This document shows, one piece after another, positions 1 to 8,602 of a stretch of 64,000 nt of DNA (position 1 is its first letter; each line of letters opens with the position of its first letter). The position numbers and the translations under genes were made by a program. This DNA comes from Patiriisocius sp047731265 (GTDB lineage: Bacteria; Bacteroidota; Bacteroidia; Flavobacteriales; Flavobacteriaceae), in NCBI RefSeq assembly GCF_047731265.1, contig NZ_CP159835.1, positions 1,302,001-1,366,000 on the forward strand, given 5' to 3'. The notes under the pieces were generated by a model. It had not been told where the DNA came from and did no database searches. It saw only the letters and a program-made list of their open reading frames with translations.

Positions 1-2186
1 GCATTTATGCAGACTCTAAGGATGAAGATGTAATGTATGTTTTAAACGTGCGCTATCACAAAAGTACCGATGGAGGTAAAAGCTATGAAACCTACAATGC
101 ACCACACGGAGATCATCACGATTTATGGATTGCTCCAGAAGATCCCAACCGTATGATTATTGGTGATGACGGTGGCGCTCAAATAACGTATGATGGAGGT
201 GAGACTTGGAGTACCTATCACAATCAGCCTACTTCACAATTTTATAGAGTGACTACAGATAATGCGTTCCCGTATCGAATTTATGCAGCGCAACAAGATA
301 ATTCTACCATAAGAATACCTCATAGAACCGAAGGTTGGAATATAGATGATTCAGATTGGGAATCTACCGCTGGTGGTGAAAGTGCCCATATAGCGATAGA
401 TCCTATGAACAATGATATTGTTTACGGCGGAAGTTATGATGGGTTTTTAACCCGATACAATCATGATAAAAACACGGTGCGAAGCATTAGTGTATGGCCA
501 GACAATCCAATGGGTCATGGTGTAGAAGACATGAAATATCGTTTTCAATGGAATTTCCCAATATTTTTTTCACCTCATAATCCGAAGAAATTATATACTG
601 CTTCCAATCATTTACATTTCACTATAAATGAAGGGGAAGAATGGAAAGTAATAAGCCCAGATTTAACCAGAAACGATCCTGAAAAACAGAAGTCTTCTGG
701 AGGTCCTATTACACAGGACAATACATCTGTGGAGTATTATAGCACCATATTTGCTGCGGCCGAGAGCCCTTTAAAACAAGGGGTTTTATGGACGGGAAGT
801 GACGATGGTTTAATTCAAGTGTCTAGAAATGATGGGGCAGATTGGGATAATGTTAGCCCAAAGGGAATGCCAGATTGGATGATGATCAATAGTGTGGAGC
901 CTTCCATTTTTGAGGCAGGAACTTGTTATGTGGCAGGAACAAAATATAAGACTGGGGACTTTGCACCCTATTTGTACAAAACCACAGATTATGGAAAATC
1001 GTGGAAGAAAATCACCAACGGTATTGCCGATGAGCATTTCACAAGAGTAATTAGAGAAGACCCGAGACAACAAGGATTGTTGTATGCAGGAACAGAAACG
1101 GGAATGTATGTTTCTTTTGATGACGGTGCTAATTGGAAACCATTTCAACTAAACTTACCTATTGTTCCTATCACAGATCTGGCATTAAAAGATGGTAACT
1201 TGATTGTGGCAACCCAAGGTAGAAGTTTATGGATCTTAGATGATTTAAGCGTACTACATCAATTAGCAGATGCAAAAAAATCCCCGAACGGAGCTGATAG
1301 ATTTCTTTTTAAACCAAAAGACAGCTACCGCATGGGAGGAACGTCGAGGAAAGGTTCGTTAACTGAAGGCACTAACCATCCAAGTGGGGTAATGGTTTAT
1401 TTTAACTTGAAAGATAGTAAAGATAAAAAGGTGAGTTTGAGCTATACATCAATGGCCGGGGACACGATTAAAAAGTTCAGTACTAAAGAGGATAAAGAAA
1501 AGGATATCGCTGTGTTGAAAGTTAAGGATGGAGCAAATTATCACAATTGGAATATGCGTGGTAAAGATGCTGAACGATTAAAGGGAATGATTCTTTGGTG
1601 GGCAAGCACATCTGCACCGCAGGCTGTTCCGGGACAGTATAAAGTGGTTTTAGAAGTAGAAGGAGAGCAACCACTATTACAAACGTTTAAAATTTTGGCA
1701 GATAGAAACGCCGAAACAGATATTGCAGGAATGCAAAAGCAATTTGATTTTATTACAGAAGTAAATGCAACAGTAGATAAAGCACACAAATCCATTAAGA
1801 AAATACGTAACATCAATGAGCAATTGCAAGCATTTCAAAAACAATATAAAGACAATGATGAGGTAAAAGAGTTGGTTGAAAAAGCCGATACCTTGAGCAA
1901 ACAGTTTTCGGAAATTGAAAAAGCATTGTACCAAACGAAGAACCGTAGTGGCCAAGACCCTTTAAATTTTCCAATTAGGTTAACTAATAAATTGGCACAT
2001 TTAAATAGCTTAGTAGGTATGGATGATTTTCCACCAACAATGCAAGACGTTGCGGTTAAAGACGACCTGACACAGAGGATAAATGAAGAACTAAATAGGT
2101 TTGACCAATTAGTTTCAGAAGAAATTAAAACCTTTAATACTGCATTTAATAGCAAACAACTGAATTATTTATTTATTGAAAAATAG
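1..2186 (+). CDS. Sortilin/VPS10-like BNR-repeat protein, 5'-truncated
   Basis: The reading frame is open from the first bases (first full codon at 3), so the gene begins before the window; the ATG at 33 is internal. About 728 C-terminal residues are present. BNR/Asp-box style repeats are visible as STDGGKSYE, TYDGGETWS, SRNDGADWDN, TTDYGKSWKK and SFDDGANWKP, which form the blades of a beta-propeller. The last ~170 residues are a charged, helical tail. Flavobacteria commonly encode such ~1000-aa exported proteins, often annotated as glycosyl hydrolase or VPS10 domain proteins. Substrate and enzymatic activity cannot be inferred. The missing N-terminus should carry the signal peptide and first propeller blades. 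Confidence 0.85.
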   Translation, partial: IYADSKDEDVMYVLNVRYHKSTDGGKSYETYNAPHGDHHDLWIAPEDPNRMIIGDDGGAQITYDGGETWSTYHNQPTSQFYRVTTDNAFPYRIYAAQQDNSTIRIPHRTEGWNIDDSDWESTAGGESAHIAIDPMNNDIVYGGSYDGFLTRYNHDKNTVRSISVWPDNPMGHGVEDMKYRFQWNFPIFFSPHNPKKLYTASNHLHFTINEGEEWKVISPDLTRNDPEKQKSSGGPITQDNTSVEYYSTIFAAAESPLKQGVLWTGSDDGLIQVSRNDGADWDNVSPKGMPDWMMINSVEPSIFEAGTCYVAGTKYKTGDFAPYLYKTTDYGKSWKKITNGIADEHFTRVIREDPRQQGLLYAGTETGMYVSFDDGANWKPFQLNLPIVPITDLALKDGNLIVATQGRSLWILDDLSVLHQLADAKKSPNGADRFLFKPKDSYRMGGTSRKGSLTEGTNHPSGVMVYFNLKDSKDKKVSLSYTSMAGDTIKKFSTKEDKEKDIAVLKVKDGANYHNWNMRGKDAERLKGMILWWASTSAPQAVPGQYKVVLEVEGEQPLLQTFKILADRNAETDIAGMQKQFDFITEVNATVDKAHKSIKKIRNINEQLQAFQKQYKDNDEVKELVEKADTLSKQFSEIEKALYQTKNRSGQDPLNFPIRLTNKLAHLNSLVGMDDFPPTMQDVAVKDDLTQRINEELNRFDQLVSEEIKTFNTAFNSKQLNYLFIEK

Positions 2187-2200
2187 TCCTTTGATATAAC

Positions 2201-2231
2201 TTTCATTTTGCTTTATTGAGGCAAAATGAAA
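2201..2231 (+). terminator. Hairpin after the BNR-repeat gene
   Basis: A perfect 11-bp stem (2201-2211 with 2221-2231) with a 9-nt loop begins 14 nt after the stop codon. No T-run follows on this strand, so it may stabilise the mRNA 3' end rather than terminate on its own. Confidence 0.4.
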
Positions 2232-2354
2232 ACCACCTACGAAACTTTTTATAATTAATAAATTAACAAGGTTAATTGCATCGGAGAATCAAAAGATCCT
2301 AAGTGTTTTTGATAAAAGCTAGGCTTTTATGAAAAAATGTATCGAAGGGGCGAC

Positions 2355-2362
2355 TATATTTG
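2355..2362 (+). promoter_or_regulatory. -7 promoter box for hemJ
   Basis: TATATTTG matches the Bacteroidota -7 consensus TAnnTTTG. It ends 4 nt before the ATG at 2367, so a transcript from it would be leaderless or nearly so. No clear -33 TTTG is seen at the usual spacing. Confidence 0.4.
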
Positions 2363-2366
2363 CATA

Positions 2367-2903
2367 ATGGAATACAATTACATAAAATCCCTTCACTTAA
2401 TTTTCGTTATCACTTGGTTTGCGGGCTTATTTTATATTGTTCGTCTTTTTGTGTATCAAATTGAAGCACAATCAAAAGAAAGTCCAGCACGAGAAATTTT
2501 AAGTGAGCAATACAAAATTATGACCAAACGCTTGTGGTATATAATCACTTGGCCATCTATGATTTTGGCTACTGGTTTTGCAATCTGGTTATTAGTATTG
2601 CGCCCTTTCTGGATTACAGATGCTTGGATGCAAGTTAAGTTAGGATTTGTAGTCGCACTTATTTTCTATCATATAAAGTGTCACTTAATTTTTAAATCAC
2701 ATTATAATGGTGCGTACAAACATTCTTCAAACTGGATGCGTTTGTTTAATGAAGGCGCTACGCTTATATTATTTTCGGTAGTGTTTTTAGTAATTTTAAA
2801 ACATGCTGTGGATTGGATCTATGGAACGCTGGGCATTGTTCTTTTTTCAGTTATTTTAATGCTAGGGGTTAAAATGTATAAACGAATTAGAGAGAAAAAG
2901 TAG
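2367..2903 (+). CDS. hemJ: Protoporphyrinogen IX oxidase HemJ
   Basis: A 178-aa integral membrane protein. HemJ oxidises protoporphyrinogen IX to protoporphyrin IX in haem synthesis. The N-terminal signature SLHLIFVITWFAGLFYIVRL contains the conserved family histidine; the block MQVKLGFVVALIFYH supplies the conserved lysine. Four to five hydrophobic segments fit the family, and the length is normal (about 140-190 aa). The start was set at the MEYNYIK methionine because homologues begin there; an in-frame ATG at 2337 would add ten polar residues lying over the promoter-like box. It looks monocistronic. Confidence 0.88.
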   Translation: MEYNYIKSLHLIFVITWFAGLFYIVRLFVYQIEAQSKESPAREILSEQYKIMTKRLWYIITWPSMILATGFAIWLLVLRPFWITDAWMQVKLGFVVALIFYHIKCHLIFKSHYNGAYKHSSNWMRLFNEGATLILFSVVFLVILKHAVDWIYGTLGIVLFSVILMLGVKMYKRIREKK

Positions 2904-3129
2904 AAAACTGGAATCGGAATCAGAAAAGTTATCGTATCGACTGCATTTTGAAATCATAGAATAACAGTTTTGAATTTCCTCCTTTGTTAAGCCTCCATAT
3001 TCTATAAGTTCTTCTGAGTATTTTCTTTCTTCCTTCAACGAAGCCGTCTTTCCTCATTCCAATTAAAAACTTGGTTTAATTATTGCTATCTTCCAATCAT
3101 TAATAGTTCTGCAGAAAACTTAGAAAAAT

Positions 3130-4590
3130 TTGAAATTCTACACACAATCTTTACGCAACCGTATTTTTATTTCAATGTTAGTGCTAGTTGTGCTGGCGTC
3201 TATATTGATGGCTGCTGTAACGGTGTATCAATATCGCGAAGAAGCTGAAGATTACCACCACGATAGACTGGAGCGCAAGCAAGAAAACGTCATGAAGCAT
3301 ATTTCAGATGTTTTAGACGAAACTACATTTCCAGTTGAAACGGTATACCTCCCACTTATTTTTAAGAAAGAGATTTATAAAATAAAACGGATTCATAGCT
3401 TGGAAATTTACTTATATGATTTGGAGGGTTCGTTGCTCACAAAGTCGAGAGCTTCTTTTATAAAAGACACTACAAAAACCTGTTTATCTGCGCTGGTTTT
3501 AAATGAACTTAACACTTCGGCAGACAAATCTTTTGTTCAGGAATTTGAGGAGAATGGTGAAAATTATCAGTCTTCCTATACCTATGTAACCGATAAGTAT
3601 TTTAAACCATTGGCTATTTTAAACCTTCCTTATATCGAGGACGACGGATTTATTAAAAAGGAATTGCGAGAAAACTTGACGAGACTTGCGTTTACTTATT
3701 TGTTTATGCTTTTGTTAGCCATTACCTTGGCCTATTTTCTTTCAAAGTATATAACGAAATCTCTTAATTCGATAAGTCAAAAAATTATAGAAACAAGATT
3801 TGATAAGCGAAATAAACGAATTGAGGTTGAAAACACAACAGAGGAAATTACCAATCTGGTAAAAGCATACAATGGGATGATTGATGAGCTTGAAGTAAGT
3901 GCGGCAAAACTTGCTACTAATGAACGGGAAGCTGCTTGGCGCGAAATGGCAAAACAAGTAGCACATGAGATTAAAAACCCTTTGACCCCGATGCGTTTGA
4001 CGGTGCAAAGTTTTCAACGAAAGTTTGATCCAGAAGATCCAGAAATTAATGATAAAGTTAATGAATACAGTAATATTTTAATCCAGCAAATAGACACGAT
4101 GAGCTCTATAGCATCTGCATTTTCCAATTATGCACAAATGCCAGCTCAAAAAGAAGAAACGCTCAATGTTGTTAAGATTACAAAACTAGCCCTAGATATA
4201 TTTAACGAAGATTATATTTATTTTGAAAGTAAAGAAGAGGAAATCATAGCGCGTTTTGATAGAACGCAGCTTATTAGAGTAGTTACAAACCTTGTTAAAA
4301 ATAGTACGCAGGCTATTCAGCAAAAGAATCCTGAAAACCCTAAAATTGAGGTGCGCGTTTTTTTACAAGAAAATGATGTTGTTATCGAAGTAAAAGATAA
4401 CGGGGTTGGAATTTCTCAAGAGTACAAGGAAAAAGTTTTTGAGCCTAAATTTACTACTAAAAATAGTGGAATGGGGCTAGGCTTAGCGATGGTGAAGAAT
4501 ATTGTTGAAACCTTTGGAGGTGTTATTTCTCTTAGTTCTCAACAGGGAGAAGAAACCATTTTTACTGTTAAATTCCCAAAGCAATCTTAA
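3130..4590 (+). CDS. NtrY-like membrane sensor histidine kinase
   Basis: 486 aa. Order of parts: TM1 (about 15-33), an extracytoplasmic sensor region (about 34-180), TM2 (about 188-206), HAMP, a HisKA segment with VAHEIKNPLTPM (phospho-acceptor His279), and a HATPase domain with N, G1 (VKDNGVGIS) and G2 (GMGLGLAMV) boxes. The start is a TTG codon at 3130, preferred because the KFYTQSLRNR leader before TM1 looks family-like; the next Met is residue 16. No response regulator is adjacent, so the partner is encoded elsewhere. The signal sensed is unknown. Confidence 0.85.
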   Translation: MKFYTQSLRNRIFISMLVLVVLASILMAAVTVYQYREEAEDYHHDRLERKQENVMKHISDVLDETTFPVETVYLPLIFKKEIYKIKRIHSLEIYLYDLEGSLLTKSRASFIKDTTKTCLSALVLNELNTSADKSFVQEFEENGENYQSSYTYVTDKYFKPLAILNLPYIEDDGFIKKELRENLTRLAFTYLFMLLLAITLAYFLSKYITKSLNSISQKIIETRFDKRNKRIEVENTTEEITNLVKAYNGMIDELEVSAAKLATNEREAAWREMAKQVAHEIKNPLTPMRLTVQSFQRKFDPEDPEINDKVNEYSNILIQQIDTMSSIASAFSNYAQMPAQKEETLNVVKITKLALDIFNEDYIYFESKEEEIIARFDRTQLIRVVTNLVKNSTQAIQQKNPENPKIEVRVFLQENDVVIEVKDNGVGISQEYKEKVFEPKFTTKNSGMGLGLAMVKNIVETFGGVISLSSQQGEETIFTVKFPKQS

Positions 4591-4600
4591 CTAAAAACAG

Positions 4601-4608
4601 TAGCTTTG
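4601..4608 (+). promoter_or_regulatory. -7 promoter box for the enoyl-CoA hydratase
   Basis: TAGCTTTG (TAnnTTTG) lies 19 nt before the ATG at 4628, right after the kinase stop codon. It suggests the hydratase has its own promoter. Confidence 0.5.
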
Positions 4609-4627
4609 TGGTTTAAAAATAGAGATC

Positions 4628-5410
4628 ATGAGCTACAATAATATCCTTTCAACAACTCAAGATGGTATTACAACCATCACCATTAATAGACCTTCAAAAC
4701 TAAATGCGCTTAATTCTGAAACCATTCAAGAATTACACGAAGCTTTTAATGCTGCTAACGAAGATTATGATACCAAAGTAATCATCATTATTGGAAGTGG
4801 AGAAAAAGCGTTTGTTGCAGGTGCAGATATTAGCGAATTTGCAGATTTTGATGTTGCGGAAGGTGGAAGATTAGCTGCGGAAGGTCAAGCCAAGTTGTTT
4901 GATTTTGTTGCGAATTTAAGAACACCCGTAATAGCTGCAGTAAATGGTTTTGCCTTAGGAGGCGGATTAGAATTGGCTATGGCAGCGCATTTTAGGGTGG
5001 CTAGTGACAATGCAAAAATGGGTTTGCCTGAAGTTTCTTTAGGAGTAATTCCTGGCTATGGCGGCACTCAGCGTTTACCACAATTAGTAGGCAAAGGCCG
5101 TGCGATGGAACTAATTATGACTGCAGGAATGATTGATGCGAATCAAGCCTTACAATATGGGCTTGTTAATCATGTAACTTCATTAGAAGAACTTGTTCCA
5201 TTGGTCGAAAAAATTGCAGGAAAGATAAAGCGTAATTCTCCAGTGGCAATCGGCGCTGCTATTGCAGCAATAAATGCCGGTTTTGAGGATGGAGTAAATG
5301 GTTTTGAAACTGAAATTTCAGAATTTGGAAATTGTTTTGGAACAGAAGATTTTGTTGAAGGTACGCAGGCATTTTTGAATAAGAGAAAACCAGTTTTTGA
5401 AGGAAAATAA
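4628..5410 (+). CDS. Enoyl-CoA hydratase/isomerase (crotonase family)
   Basis: 260 aa, full length for the family. It should hydrate trans-2-enoyl-CoA to 3-hydroxyacyl-CoA in fatty acid or amino acid breakdown. Visible motifs: the CoA and oxyanion-hole segment AFVAGADISEF (about 59-69), the second oxyanion element FALGGGLELAMA containing the first catalytic glutamate, and PEVSLGVIPGYGGTQRL containing the second catalytic glutamate. Both acidic residues of true hydratases are therefore present, arguing against a pure isomerase or dehalogenase. It has its own promoter-like box upstream and a strong terminator downstream. Exact substrate chain length cannot be told. Confidence 0.9.
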   Translation: MSYNNILSTTQDGITTITINRPSKLNALNSETIQELHEAFNAANEDYDTKVIIIIGSGEKAFVAGADISEFADFDVAEGGRLAAEGQAKLFDFVANLRTPVIAAVNGFALGGGLELAMAAHFRVASDNAKMGLPEVSLGVIPGYGGTQRLPQLVGKGRAMELIMTAGMIDANQALQYGLVNHVTSLEELVPLVEKIAGKIKRNSPVAIGAAIAAINAGFEDGVNGFETEISEFGNCFGTEDFVEGTQAFLNKRKPVFEGK

Positions 5411-5428
5411 CTAGCTTTGAGCATGCTA

Positions 5429-5460
5429 AAAAACACATCTTTCCAAAAGGGTGTGTTTTT
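5429..5460 (+). terminator. Rho-independent terminator after the hydratase
   Basis: A perfect 9-bp stem (5429-5437 with 5452-5460) with a 14-nt loop. The right arm ends in a T-run and is followed by further T residues. Confidence 0.75.
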
Positions 5461-5641
5461 ATTTTTAATGATGCCGTCTGTTCTATTGCCATTACTTTAT
5501 TAGTTCTAGATATTGAGTTACCATTGTATCAGGTATATCAAGAAAGATGTTTTGGACCTACCTTGCGGTATCTTGTTCCTGACTTTATAAGTTTTTTTTG
5601 TTAGTTTTATGGTGACAGTAATTTAGTGGAAGTTTTATTTA

Positions 5642-5848
5642 TTGATTTCTAGGGACATCACTCTATTTGAGAATAAGCTTTTTGGTTTGAATATCTTTGA
5701 CTTGCTTTTCGCAGTGCTATTGCCTTTTTTACATGCCTTTTTGCAGCTTATTACGAGGTTGCTGGACCCTTTACTTTTTATTGCGGTAATTCAGTTTTTA
5801 GCTAAAAAATACTACAGTAGGAAGTTTATGAAATCTTCAAAACAATAA
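5642..5848 (+). CDS. Possible small membrane protein (68 aa)
   Basis: A TTG-initiated frame that encodes a strongly hydrophobic centre (about residues 14-54, enough for two short membrane passes) with a basic tail KKYYSRKFMKSSKQ. The hydrophobic/basic layout is protein-like, but no ATG or clear ribosome site is present and the family is not recognised. It could equally be a decayed fragment. Confidence 0.3.
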   Translation: MISRDITLFENKLFGLNIFDLLFAVLLPFLHAFLQLITRLLDPLLFIAVIQFLAKKYYSRKFMKSSKQ

Positions 5849-5935
5849 CATTGGCAAATCAGAAGTTTTGAAAACCCTCATATTCTAGTCAGTACTTTCA
5901 GTTGAAGAATCCGCAAACGCGTCTGTTTTAATCGG

Positions 5936-5943
5936 TATCTTTG
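5936..5943 (+). promoter_or_regulatory. -7 promoter box for the TPR/AraC regulator
   Basis: TATCTTTG matches TAnnTTTG and lies 22 nt before the ATG at 5966. No good -33 element was found. Confidence 0.5.
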
Positions 5944-5965
5944 GTTCTTGATTGCTCCTAAATTC

Positions 5966-7681
5966 ATGAAAAATATTTTACTTTTTCTTTTCAGCTTTGC
6001 CTTAATTCCCGCTGGATTCTCTCAAACAACGGAAGGTCTTTCAAAGTATTCTTTTGATACTATTAGAGACTCTATTAATAAATATATGTTTAGTGATTTG
6101 CAAAAGTCTATTGGCGCTGCAGAGGCTTATATTTTGAAAGGAAAAAGGGAATATAACAAAGAAGAGGAATATATGGGTATGGAAGCTATTATTTGGATTC
6201 ACTATAGCCATAGAAATCTTGAAGAAGCAAATGAACAATTTGAAAAACTACTCTTCTTTGCCAAGGAGTATAAAGCGCTTAAATTTGAAGCGCGTGCACA
6301 TATTGTGGCGGGTACGATACAAATGAGTATCCCCGACCTAAAAGAAGCGATACGGTACTTTAATTTAGCTTTACAAATTTCCGAAAATGAAGGTGACGAT
6401 ATTAGTGCTCAAATGGCGTTGAGTAATTTATCTTATGTGCATAAAATTAATGGGGATTACAGAAAGTCTTTAGAAATTGAAAAGAACATACTTAAAATTA
6501 TAGCCAACCACCCTATTGATTCTAATTATACAAGCTCTTTTAAGTCACGACTCTTAAGTGATATTCATTATAATATTTCAAAGAGCTACTTGGAATTAAA
6601 CAAAATAGATTCTGCTAAACATTACTCAGCCTTAATTAAAAGTTTTAGCAAGGATTTTGATAGTTGCTATCTGCGTAAATATTATTACAGTAAGTATTAT
6701 ATTTCATTAGAAGAGAAAAAATATAAGAAGGCAAGAAAGTACTTGATAAATAGCGAAAAATATTGTCCAATGATCGAGGGGACTTTAACTTCCCTGAGAA
6801 TGGCACTTCGTTATGGAAATTTAGCTTCAAAAGAAGGTGATTTTGAACAGGCTAGTAGAACGTTAATGCAAGGTTTGAGAGATTATGAAGTGTCACCCGA
6901 GGAAGAAGGGTATATGTCAAATTATTATAAGGTTCTAGCGGAAGCCTTTAAAGAGACTGGTGATTTTGAAAAAGCAAGCTATTATTTTGAAAAATACCTT
7001 AACACAGAAAAAGAGCACTCAAAGATGTCTGCAGATGTGTCAAGTTCTCTTTTGGAAAAGGAGCGAAAAAAATTTAAAGATGACATAGAACATATAAAGG
7101 CTGAAAAAGAAAAGAGCCAATCTCACCTTAATTATTTATTGTTAGGAGGAGCTGTCGTTATATTAACCCTACTGTTTTTACTGCTGAAATTTTACAAAAA
7201 TAAAAAGACAGATGAAGCAAAATTTGAAGCACTCCTTTCAAAGATAAAAGCGGCAAATACGCCTTCTGAAATTATTGACACCAAGGATGAATTGCTAGAA
7301 GAAAAAGCAAGCAATGACGTGTCAGAAGAGGTTACCAAACAAATCCTTGAGGGGCTTAAAACGTTAGAAGAGAAAGAATATTTCTTAAAACAAGAATGTA
7401 ACTCTTATAATGTAGCGAAGAAAATTAACACAAACACGTCTTACCTTTCAAAGGTTATTAACTCGCATTACGGTAAAAATTTTAGCACCTACATTAATGA
7501 CTTGCGAATTAACTATGCCATTATACGTCTAAAAAATGATGTCTTTTTTAGATGCTATTCTATTCAAGCAATCGCAGAAGAAGTAGGTTATAAAAGTGCT
7601 GATAGTTTTACCAAATACTTCAAAAAAGATACTGGACTAAATCCTTCATTTTACATTAAAAACATCAAGAATATTACTTAA
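5966..7681 (+). CDS. Membrane-anchored TPR protein with C-terminal AraC-type DNA-binding domain
   Basis: 571 aa from the ATG at 5966, which gives a clean signal peptide (MKNILLFLFSFALIPAGFSQ); a TTG at 5948 would only add six residues. After the signal come about six TPR-like helical repeats (about 60-350), a short coiled coil, one TM helix (about 387-407), and a cytosolic tail ending in two helix-turn-helix motifs of AraC type, the second being QAIAEEVGYKSADSFTKYF. The layout implies an extracytoplasmic TPR sensor joined directly to a cytosolic DNA-binding domain, common in Flavobacteria. Target genes are unknown; the adjacent region downstream is non-coding. Confidence 0.85.
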   Translation: MKNILLFLFSFALIPAGFSQTTEGLSKYSFDTIRDSINKYMFSDLQKSIGAAEAYILKGKREYNKEEEYMGMEAIIWIHYSHRNLEEANEQFEKLLFFAKEYKALKFEARAHIVAGTIQMSIPDLKEAIRYFNLALQISENEGDDISAQMALSNLSYVHKINGDYRKSLEIEKNILKIIANHPIDSNYTSSFKSRLLSDIHYNISKSYLELNKIDSAKHYSALIKSFSKDFDSCYLRKYYYSKYYISLEEKKYKKARKYLINSEKYCPMIEGTLTSLRMALRYGNLASKEGDFEQASRTLMQGLRDYEVSPEEEGYMSNYYKVLAEAFKETGDFEKASYYFEKYLNTEKEHSKMSADVSSSLLEKERKKFKDDIEHIKAEKEKSQSHLNYLLLGGAVVILTLLFLLLKFYKNKKTDEAKFEALLSKIKAANTPSEIIDTKDELLEEKASNDVSEEVTKQILEGLKTLEEKEYFLKQECNSYNVAKKINTNTSYLSKVINSHYGKNFSTYINDLRINYAIIRLKNDVFFRCYSIQAIAEEVGYKSADSFTKYFKKDTGLNPSFYIKNIKNIT

Positions 7682-7790
7682 GAAATTTTAGATACTTCCA
7701 CTACGCTCGGCACAAGTGTGTGATTTTCGATTTCGGTGCGATCTATTAATGGGTGCGATTTTTCTAGGGGAGTCTCTTTACAACGTCGAG

Positions 7791-7798
7791 TATCTTTG
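7791..7798 (+). promoter_or_regulatory. Orphan -7 promoter box before the GA microsatellite
   Basis: TATCTTTG matches TAnnTTTG exactly. Transcription from it would start near 7805 and run into the GA repeat at 7815-7858. No convincing gene follows for 350 bp. Confidence 0.4.
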
Positions 7799-7810
7799 TG
7801 AAAAACCCAC

Positions 7811-7860
<50 letters not shown>

Positions 7861-8146
7861 ATTCTAGTATTTTTCACTTCTCAAACACTTCTTTTAAATA
7901 AGAAAATATCTTTTCAAACCCAAATTTATAAATTTAGGGAAGGTGGTTTTTTTGTTTTTGAAATTTCTGAAGAAAATCCTTTGGCCCAATAAAATAAAGA
8001 TGCGACAAGTTTTGAGGTCTGCCCTATTTTTCTAAAAATGGGAAGGCTTCTTTTTTTTAAAGGTTTTTTATGCCAGATGTTTGCAGCATCAAAACAAATC
8101 AATTGTTCCACACCAAAATAAATAGAAAACTATAATAATTCTTCTT

Positions 8147-8248
8147 ATGAAAACAATGGATACTAAAAAGAAAATTCAAGCAGTAAAATTTGGGGTAGGA
8201 GTCATTACGGGTGTGATTATTTACCTACTTATCAAACTAACCTTCTAA
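8147..8248 (+). CDS. Small single-pass membrane protein (33 aa)
   Basis: ATG to TAA encodes a basic N-terminus (KTMDTKKKIQAVKFG) followed by one hydrophobic helix rich in V, I, G and L, ending LIKLTF. This is the charge and hydrophobicity pattern of a real small membrane protein. Family not recognised. It is the first and best of a run of very short ORFs in this gap. Confidence 0.45.
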   Translation: MKTMDTKKKIQAVKFGVGVITGVIIYLLIKLTF

Positions 8249-8260
8249 AACAAACAAATC

Positions 8261-8486
8261 ATGGTAACATTCGTAACAACTATTATTGGAATTTCACTAA
8301 GTATTTTTAATTCACTTTAAAAGCTAAACAGATGAAATGCCTCTCAACAAATCAAAATCAAATGAGGATAAATAATCTGGGCATTCCATCCTCCGCGCAA
8401 TCAAATAATTTATGAAGATGGAAGATTTAAGAATCACAACCGCAGCTTTTGCATCGCTCTTTTGCTATAATTTATTAAAAGGTTAA
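8261..8486 (+). other. Three further tiny ORFs (19, 27 and 24 codons)
   Basis: ORFs at 8261-8320 (19 aa, hydrophobic, MVTFVTTIIGISLSIFNSL), 8332-8415 (27 aa, polar) and 8412-8486 (24 aa, containing ITTAAFASLFCYNLL). The last two overlap by four bases (ATGA), as translationally coupled genes do. None is recognised and frames this short also arise by chance, so they are recorded as candidates only. Confidence 0.25.
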
Positions 8487-8546
8487 TACTTGTAGTACAG
8501 GTCTGTTTTCATAAAACACGACCATGTTTTGTAGGTATGAAGAAAC

Positions 8547-8554
8547 TATTTTTG
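8547..8554 (+). promoter_or_regulatory. -7 promoter box for the plug/vWA/TPR operon
   Basis: TATTTTTG matches TAnnTTTG, with a TTTTG 15 nt upstream (8527-8531), slightly short for a -33 element. It lies 48 nt before the ATG at 8603 and could drive all four paralogues. Confidence 0.5.
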
Positions 8555-8602
8555 TATTTTAAGGTACATTTTAGATGCTACGTTTAACTATATTTCAATG
8601 CT

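Noticed and set aside
2904..3129. Minus-strand fragment reading KYSEELIEYGGLTKEEI
   Set aside because: Looks protein-like over about 40 codons but has no start and no recognised family; may be a remnant, not enough to annotate.
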